64,000 nt of DNA from Exiguobacterium chiriqhucha RW-2 (GTDB taxonomy: Bacteria > Bacillota > Bacilli > Exiguobacteriales > Exiguobacteriaceae), in assembly GCF_000416965.1 (NCBI RefSeq), contig NZ_ATCL01000003.1, positions 34,910 through 98,909 on the forward strand. The letters run 5' to 3'. The translations under genes and the position numbers were made by a program. The notes under the pieces were generated by a model, which was not told the origin of the DNA, searched no databases, and saw nothing but the letters and a program-made list of their open reading frames with translations. Position 1 is the stretch's first letter, and every line of letters starts with the position of its first letter. Below, piece after piece: positions 59,835 to 64,000 of this stretch.

Positions 59835-60539
59835 ATGAAAGTTTTAGTCATTGGAGCAACAGGAAAGATCGGTAGACGTGTATTGAAAAGTTTAGCGAAA
59901 ACGCATCAAGTGACCGCTTTAATTCGTTATCCTGAACTACAGGCAGAGTATGAAAAAATGGGTGCGCGTGTGCTCACCGTCGACGTCGAGAAAGAATTAG
60001 ATAAAGGGATACACGAGGCGACTTCCGGACAGGATGCCGTCATCATCGCAGCAACGGCTGGGGCAGAAGGTTCGAGCAAAGAAATCGAACTGCTGGACCG
60101 CAACGTCGCCATGAAAGCTATCGATGCTGCGAAAAAAGAACGGGTCCGCCACGTCGTTTTGCTCAGCGCTTACGGCGCCGATCAACCAGACGCTGCACCA
60201 AAAGAACATTTCAACTTCTTGTCTGCTAACAATGCGGCTGACGAGTATATCGAACATAGCGGTTTGAACTACACGATCATTTGCCCAGTGACAATCGTAG
60301 ATGGTCCAGGGAAAGGCTCGATTGAGGCATCAGAAGATTTGAGTGATGCGAGTGACGCAACGATTTCTGAAACGGACGTCGCGACTATCATCGCCGCCTC
60401 GCTCGATAATCGAGGCTTGTACGGACGTCGGATTGAAGTCAAATCAGGCAGTACCCCAATCAACGATGCGCTCGATTTCGACAGTCGTGGAGAAGTGGCG
60501 ACAGGTGGCAGAACGACGCTCCGTCGACCACAGCGTTAA
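59835..60539 (+). CDS. NAD(P)H-binding SDR-family protein
   Basis: Atypical short-chain dehydrogenase of 234 aa with VIGATGKIGRRVLKSLA at the N-terminus (NADP loop), DAVIIAATAG, HVVLLSAYGAD, and NYTIICPVTIVDGPGKG. It belongs to the SDR_a5/YhfK-like group of NAD(P)-binding proteins lacking the usual Tyr-Lys pair; activity is uncertain. AGGAGGG precedes the ATG. A GTTTGA N15 GGAAAT string (59768-59794) vaguely recalls a sigma-B promoter. The PspC gene follows 27 bases later, so they may be cotranscribed and stress-linked. Confidence 0.82.
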   Translation: MKVLVIGATGKIGRRVLKSLAKTHQVTALIRYPELQAEYEKMGARVLTVDVEKELDKGIHEATSGQDAVIIAATAGAEGSSKEIELLDRNVAMKAIDAAKKERVRHVVLLSAYGADQPDAAPKEHFNFLSANNAADEYIEHSGLNYTIICPVTIVDGPGKGSIEASEDLSDASDATISETDVATIIAASLDNRGLYGRRIEVKSGSTPINDALDFDSRGEVATGGRTTLRRPQR

Positions 60540-60566
60540 CGAAAAACTGGAGGAGAAGGTGTCTTG

Positions 60567-60785
60567 ATGGAACGAAAACTGTATAAAGATCCGTCGAATC
60601 AAATGATTGCTGGTGTTTGTTCGGGACTCGGGAACTACTTAGGTGTCGATGTGACATTGATGCGAATCATCTTCGTCGTTCTCGCCCTGTTTGGAGGTCC
60701 AGGTCTTCTGATTTATATCGTCCTCGCCATCGTCATGAAAAAACCGCCTTCAGAGTATGAGGCGGAGCAAGACAGTCGCTTTTAA
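60567..60785 (+). CDS. PspC domain membrane protein
   Basis: Small protein of 72 aa. LYKDPSNQMIAGVCSGLGNYLGVDVTLMRIIFV is the PspC fold: an amphipathic segment followed by one TM helix (IFVVLALFGGPGLLIYIVLAIVM). PspC-domain proteins take part in envelope stress responses. The ATG at 60567 follows GGAGGAG at 11 bases; a TTG directly before it is a possible alternative. It lies downstream of the SDR gene. Confidence 0.87.
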   Translation: MERKLYKDPSNQMIAGVCSGLGNYLGVDVTLMRIIFVVLALFGGPGLLIYIVLAIVMKKPPSEYEAEQDSRF

Positions 60786-60787
60786 CA

Positions 60788-60820
60788 AAACGTGCTGACC
60801 ATAGCGGTCAGCACGTTTTT
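60788..60820. terminator. Bidirectional terminator
   Basis: AAACGTGCTGACC / GGTCAGCACGTTT with TTTT, between convergent pspC-like and aldose epimerase genes. Confidence 0.88.
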
Positions 60821-61671
60821 CATTCCATATACAAGGTGTAAGTCGCTTCGAACGACTCGCCTGGTTCGAGCAGTTGCATGTCTTCCTTATGGAGGATGTC
60901 TTTCCGGTGCCCTTTATAGTCGGCATGTCCGAACCACGGCTCGAGACAGGCGAATGGGGCGTCGGAATGTGGAGGTGACCAGATGCCGAAGTGGGTGAAC
61001 TGGGGGGATTCCATGACGATGGCCCGGCCGCTCGGCTGATGCCGGAGCGCCGCGTATTCGATTTGTTCAAAGATAAGGGCGTCCTGGTCGAACAAATGAT
61101 GCGTCAACGGGATATAACGACGTTCCCCAAGCGGTTGATAAGCACCCGTCAAGTAAGGTCCTTCGAGCAAGAGACGGTCGAGTGTTCGTGTCTCCCCAAA
61201 GTCAATCGTATAGTCTTCGAACGTGCCCCCGGCAAACGGAATGTTGAAGGCCGGATGTCCGCCGATGCTGAATGGGAGTACGACATCATCCCGATTGACG
61301 ACGTGGTACGTCACATTCAACTCTTCGCCGATCAAGCGATAGATGACGTTCAGTTCGAATGAGAACGGATAGTGTTTACGGGTCTCGATCGAATCACGAA
61401 GAATGAACCGGACGTGTGTGTCCGAAGCCTCGGCGACCTCGAACAGTTCGTCTCGTGCAAATCCGTGTTGGCTCATCGTGTATGTCAGTCCTTCATATAA
61501 GTAGCGGTCGTCAAGCAGCCTTCCGACGAAAGGGAATAGGATTGGGGCTTGCCGCCCCCAATACGTCGGGTCGCCTTGCCAAAGGAGCTCCGTTCCTTCG
61601 ACTTTCCAACTTGTCATTTCGGCGCCGTGCGCTTTTAGGGTGAGGCTAACTTTCTCATTGTGAAGTTGCAA
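60820..61671 (-). CDS. Aldose 1-epimerase family protein (GalM/LacX-like)
   Basis: Protein of 283 aa with the galactose-mutarotase beta-sandwich. KAHGAEMTSWKVEGTELLWQ at the start, FPFVGRL, MSQHGFARDELF with the first catalytic histidine, SIGGHPAFNIPF with the second, and CLEPWFGHAD with the glutamate. LacX-like members interconvert anomers of hexoses or hexose phosphates. A TTG start at 61671, 9 bases after AAAGGAGA, is preferred; the longer frame has no SD. Confidence 0.86.
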   Translation of the reverse strand: MQLHNEKVSLTLKAHGAEMTSWKVEGTELLWQGDPTYWGRQAPILFPFVGRLLDDRYLYEGLTYTMSQHGFARDELFEVAEASDTHVRFILRDSIETRKHYPFSFELNVIYRLIGEELNVTYHVVNRDDVVLPFSIGGHPAFNIPFAGGTFEDYTIDFGETRTLDRLLLEGPYLTGAYQPLGERRYIPLTHHLFDQDALIFEQIEYAALRHQPSGRAIVMESPQFTHFGIWSPPHSDAPFACLEPWFGHADYKGHRKDILHKEDMQLLEPGESFEATYTLYME

Positions 61672-61745
61672 GATAGTTACTCTCCTTTGAATGATGTGAT
61701 AAGTTAAGTTTAGGAGTGAACAGTCCACAGAACAAGGGGTAAATC

Positions 61746-62300
61746 ATGCGATTTCATAAACTAGCGATCAGTCTCATCATGGCCGGCCTCATTGGAGGAT
61801 TGGCTTATAAAGGTTACGACGAGTACAAGACGAGCCAAGCGAGTGAGCCGACGGTCGAAGTCGCCACGGACGACGGCGTGCTCGGCGGTCTTGAAGTCGG
61901 ACAGCGGGCGCCACAGTTCGAGCTCGAGACGACGGAAGGGCAGTCGGTGTCCCTCGCCGACTATGAAGGGCAACAAGTCATCCTGAACTTTTGGGCGACG
62001 TGGTGTCCACCGTGTCGGGAAGAGTTGCCAGAGTTGATTGAATTCGGCGAAGATACAGGCATCCCTGTGCTCGGGGTGAATGCGACGAAAAACGAACGGC
62101 TCGGTAAACGAGACGTCGATGCGTTTTTACAGGAAGTGCCGGTCAGTTTCCCAATCCTATTGGACGAGACGGGGACGGTGGAGAAGACGTATCGTGTCGT
62201 CGCGCTCCCGACCACCTACGTAATTGGGCCAGACGGCATCATCACGGCCAAACAAGTCGGACCGGTCGATTTCGACTGGCTGCATGACCGAACGAAATGA
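61746..62300 (+). CDS. resA: ResA-like thiol-disulfide oxidoreductase
   Basis: Membrane-anchored thioredoxin-fold protein of 184 aa. An N-terminal TM (LAISLIMAGLIGGLAY), then a TlpA/ResA domain: GQRAPQFELETTEG, NFWATWCPPCREELPEL with the CPPC active site near residue 90, and the cis-proline in ALPTTYVIGPDG. It faces outside and reduces disulfides, for example in apocytochrome c. No cytochrome maturation genes (resBC) follow, so the partner is unknown and the symbol is provisional. AAGGGG precedes the ATG. Confidence 0.85.
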   Translation: MRFHKLAISLIMAGLIGGLAYKGYDEYKTSQASEPTVEVATDDGVLGGLEVGQRAPQFELETTEGQSVSLADYEGQQVILNFWATWCPPCREELPELIEFGEDTGIPVLGVNATKNERLGKRDVDAFLQEVPVSFPILLDETGTVEKTYRVVALPTTYVIGPDGIITAKQVGPVDFDWLHDRTK

Positions 62301-62305
62301 ACGGA

Positions 62306-62340
62306 CAAAGACAGACTGGAAAGAAACCGGTCTGTCTTTG
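62306..62340. terminator. Hairpin after resA-like gene
   Basis: CAAAGACAGAC / GTCTGTCTTTG arms with a 13-base loop; TCTACTTTTT follows on the plus strand. Confidence 0.7.
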
Positions 62341-62341
62341 T

Positions 62342-62548
62342 CTACTTTTTATAATGTTGTTTAATCAGCGCATCGAAATTGGGTGTCATGTCTTCTTCGA
62401 GATAGTAATGGTGGTTATCTCGAATGATGGTATCGCCAACACGTGCTTCTGATGGCAAGAATCGTCTTGGGATAAAGCTCGAGCCGTTGTTCCAACGTAA
62501 CACGGCGTATTTCCCTTCGACCCGCACCAACGTGCCATACTTGATCAT
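62342..62548 (-). CDS. Small hypothetical protein, DUF3006-like (68 aa)
   Basis: Cytoplasmic protein MIKYGTLVRVEGKYAVLRW, followed by FIPRRFLPSEARVGDTI and a short tail. The pattern of a strand pair EGKYAVLRWNNGS, then PRRFLPSEARVGD, recalls DUF3006 proteins (small OB/SH3-like). This is a weak match made by eye. GAGGAGG precedes the ATG. Confidence 0.6.
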   Translation of the reverse strand: MIKYGTLVRVEGKYAVLRWNNGSSFIPRRFLPSEARVGDTIIRDNHHYYLEEDMTPNFDALIKQHYKK

Positions 62549-62694
62549 GCCTCTTCCTCCTCAACGAACAGCTTTCTGTCTCTTTTATTCTTATAGAGTG
62601 TATTCCCACATTCCACAAAACCTACACATATTTGCGTAAGGCTAGACAAGCAAAAGTAAAAAGAGAAGCGTGACAGAATTGTGAAGAAACTTTG

Positions 62695-62733
62695 AAGAAA
62701 ACGCTTTCTTTTTGAATTATTTTCTTCTATAAT
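62695..62733 (+). promoter_or_regulatory. Candidate promoter with cre-like element
   Basis: TTTCTT (62705-62710), 17-base spacer, TATAAT (62728-62733). AAGAAAACGCTTTCTT (62695-62710) is a symmetrical element fitting the looser consensus WTGNAANCGNWNNCW with one mismatch, covering the -35. Confidence 0.5.
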
Positions 62734-62783
62734 GAAGGCACGGGGTGATTATGACGAATTTGTGAACAATGGGGGTATGGTCA

Positions 62784-62888
62784 ATGTTTTCATCAGCTAT
62801 GATTGGATTGCTCGCTGTCACCGGCGTGACCATTTATGGGATTGACCGTATGTTCACGGTCCGTTCAGAACGCGTCACAAAGAAATAG
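62784..62888 (+). CDS. Possible 34-aa membrane peptide
   Basis: Frame MFSSAMIGLLAVTGVTIYGI followed by DRMFTVRSERVTKK: one TM helix and a basic tail, a common design of small membrane regulators. GGGGGT lies 8 bases before the ATG, a promoter with a cre-like element is upstream and a strong terminator is just downstream, so it sits in a tidy monocistronic unit. An in-frame ATG 15 bases earlier has no SD. No family recognised. Confidence 0.6.
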   Translation: MFSSAMIGLLAVTGVTIYGIDRMFTVRSERVTKK

Positions 62889-62906
62889 GTCTACATAATA
62901 GGGGGG

Positions 62907-62942
62907 AATCGCAACGTCTTGGGGAGACGTTGCGATTTTTTT
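62907..62942 (+). terminator. Terminator of the 34-aa gene
   Basis: AATCGCAACGTCT / AGACGTTGCGATT, loop TGGGG, then a T-run. Confidence 0.92.
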
Positions 62943-62945
62943 GTG

Positions 62946-63746
62946 TCAATAATCTTGTTGCCGCGACTCGCGATCTTTTGCTTTTTGCTCGACGTGCTTC
63001 CGATTACGTTCATGGACGCGCTGGAAGAAAGCGTGTTCGGGCCAATGCGGAGACCAGACGCGTTCTTCTGGCAAGGCGAGGATATATTCTTCGGCGGCGC
63101 TCAGTCGTTCCATCATTTTGCTACGGTCGTCACACAAGTCGCCGTGGCCAGGAATGAGCCATCGAATCTCATACTCGTAAATGGCAGCTTGAAGTTTCTG
63201 CAACGACGTCAAATACGCCTCGGCATCGTGTTCGATGAACGGGGGCTCGATATTGGAGGCATAATCGCCACACACGAGCAGACGTAACGGCTCGACGATT
63301 AAAGACATGTGGGTCGACTCGTGACCAGGCGTCAATAAGAACGTGATGGGTGTAGAGCCGAGGGCGAGGGTACCATCTTCCGAAATCATAATATCAACAG
63401 CAGGTTTGATGATGGGACGATCGATGTAATACTGTTCGTAGAACGATTGAATCTCATCGAGCTGAGAACTCGCATCCGTCTCGACGAACGCTTGAGACGC
63501 GATGACGGTGGCATCGGGGAACGCATAAGCCCCGATGATATGGTCATAGTGCTGATGCGTATAGATGACATACAGCTTTTTCCCCCGGCGTCGTAATTCG
63601 ACGTCCCGGCGAATCGTGGCGATTTCTTCGGGCAACCAGGTCGGATCAATCACAATCAAGCTTTCGTTCGTCTCAATTAACGTCGAAGTCGTGCGCATCA
63701 AAGCACTCTCGTATACGGTGAACGGTTGAAGACGTACTTGAATCAT
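62946..63746 (-). CDS. Metallo-beta-lactamase-fold hydrolase
   Basis: Protein of 266 aa. THQHYDH near residue 75 is the HxHxDH zinc motif; LLTPGHESTHM supplies the next histidine, CGDYAS the bridging aspartate and IPGHGD the last histidine. The group covers glyoxalase II-like and lactonase-like enzymes; the substrate is not known. The C-terminal 40 residues are very basic and acidic (RNRKHVEQKAKDRESRQQ). AAGGAGGG precedes ATG 63746. No neighbour indicates its role. Confidence 0.87.
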   Translation of the reverse strand: MIQVRLQPFTVYESALMRTTSTLIETNESLIVIDPTWLPEEIATIRRDVELRRRGKKLYVIYTHQHYDHIIGAYAFPDATVIASQAFVETDASSQLDEIQSFYEQYYIDRPIIKPAVDIMISEDGTLALGSTPITFLLTPGHESTHMSLIVEPLRLLVCGDYASNIEPPFIEHDAEAYLTSLQKLQAAIYEYEIRWLIPGHGDLCDDRSKMMERLSAAEEYILALPEERVWSPHWPEHAFFQRVHERNRKHVEQKAKDRESRQQDY

Positions 63747-63831
63747 AGGAATCCCTCCTTCTTGTCTTCCATCCTTTTCCCGAATTAACGTCATTTAAGC
63801 GTTGTTGAATTCGGTGCTATTATGCTGAAAA

Positions 63832-63866
63832 ACAAAAAAAGCAGAACGTCGAATGACGTTCTGCTT
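63832..63866 (-). terminator. Terminator downstream of tRNA-Gly
   Basis: AAGCAGAACGTC / GACGTTCTGCTT; seven T on the minus strand, 60 bp after the tRNA. Confidence 0.88.
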
Positions 63867-63926
63867 GTTGCACGGGACACCGTGCGGTTATGTGTGCGAG
63901 CAAATTCTCGCGTATATGTCGGTAAT

Positions 63927-64000
63927 TGGAGCGGGTGAAGAGAATCGAACTCTCGTCATCAGCTTGGAAGGCTGAGGTTTTACCATTAAACTACACCCGC
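63927..64000 (-). tRNA. tRNA-Gly (anticodon TCC)
   Basis: Minus-strand cloverleaf of 74 nt: acceptor GCGGGTG / CACCCGC, anticodon stem TCAGC / GCTGA with loop CTTCCAA (anticodon TCC), T-arm GAGAG-TTCGATT-CTCTT, discriminator T (usual for bacterial Gly), and an encoded CCA. It ends exactly at the window edge. Other tRNAs may lie upstream outside the window. Confidence 0.96.

Noticed and set aside
1..64000. Mobile elements, prophage, CRISPR, rRNA operon, origin
   Set aside because: No transposase, integrase, terminal inverted repeats with target duplications, repeat-spacer arrays, rRNA sequence or DnaA-box cluster noticed.

Overview
The window is a gene-dense stretch of a Bacillota (class Bacilli) chromosome. 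By eye it is about 52-53% GC. The evidence for this origin is strong AAGGAGG-type ribosome binding sites, sigma-A promoters, U-tailed intrinsic terminators, two lysine riboswitches, CcpA (cre), Fur-like and NagR-like operators, and families typical of Bacilli (LysC, YhfH, YitT, YkkC/YkkD, P450BSbeta/CYP152, YusV-type ATPase, LCP proteins). Content and base composition fit Exiguobacterium best; that genus name is inference. No insertion sequence, prophage, CRISPR array or rRNA operon was seen.

Layout. 1-8.5 kb: end of a glutaminase gene, a CHAD protein, a MATE exporter, then amino-sugar use (nagA-nagB and, beyond an LCP cell-wall gene, an inverted nagR), an alanyl-tRNA editing protein and a GNAT. 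8.5-16.8 kb: a lysine/diaminopimelate operon (L-box leader, lysC-asd-dapA-dapB-dapH-ilvE-alr-lysA). 16.8-20.6 kb: nitroreductase, a tiny two-gene unit downstream of a cre site, gamma-carbonic anhydrase-like protein, adenine deaminase and an unknown 94-aa protein. 20.6-22.6 kb: a second L-box in front of an NhaC-type transporter, probably the lysine importer. 22.6-30.2 kb: peptide-binding lipoprotein, basic amino-acid antiporter, an EAL protein with a ruined GGDEF, ornithine aminotransferase and paired crcB fluoride channels. 30.2-33.7 kb: YhfH, CadC/CadA metal resistance and a sensor-only membrane protein. 33.8-41.4 kb: a GH13 enzyme, a membrane GGDEF-EAL protein, YitT, DUF1232 and an M29 aminopeptidase. 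41.4-46.5 kb: esterase, a TetR-controlled SMR pair, GNAT, tRNA-Val, DUF554, ProC and YidD. 46.6-52.6 kb: Na+/amino-acid symporter, two-TM K+ channel, CYP152 peroxygenase, SDR, GNAT, DUF368 and an ICMT-like protein. 52.7-54.8 kb: a divergent iron pair (siderophore ABC ATPase and a ferredoxin/siderophore-reductase-like flavoprotein) with Fur-like sites. 54.8-64 kb: methylmalonyl-CoA epimerase-like VOC protein, several unknowns, a candidate small RNA, a second LCP protein, SDR, PspC, aldose epimerase, ResA-like protein, a DUF3006-like protein, a 34-aa membrane peptide, a metallo-beta-lactamase-fold hydrolase and tRNA-Gly.

How the genes work together. Lysine biosynthesis (8.5-16.7 kb) and probable lysine uptake (20.6-22.5 kb) are both switched by lysine through transcription-attenuating L-boxes. 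Within lysC a strong internal SD and in-frame ATG predict a separate regulatory beta subunit. NagR has matching sites in front of nagA and of its own gene. CadC has a perfect palindrome over the cadA promoter. A TetR operator fills the -35/-10 spacer of the SMR pair. Convergent genes mostly share or interlock terminators.

The most unusual items are the IlvE-type aminotransferase inside the lysine operon where staphylococci carry a deacetylase, the micro-ORF unit at 17.4-17.8 kb, the structured unannotated RNA candidate at 57.2-57.4 kb, and the sensor-only protein at 33 kb. All coordinates were read by hand; start codons were chosen from visible ribosome binding sites and often differ from the longest open frame.
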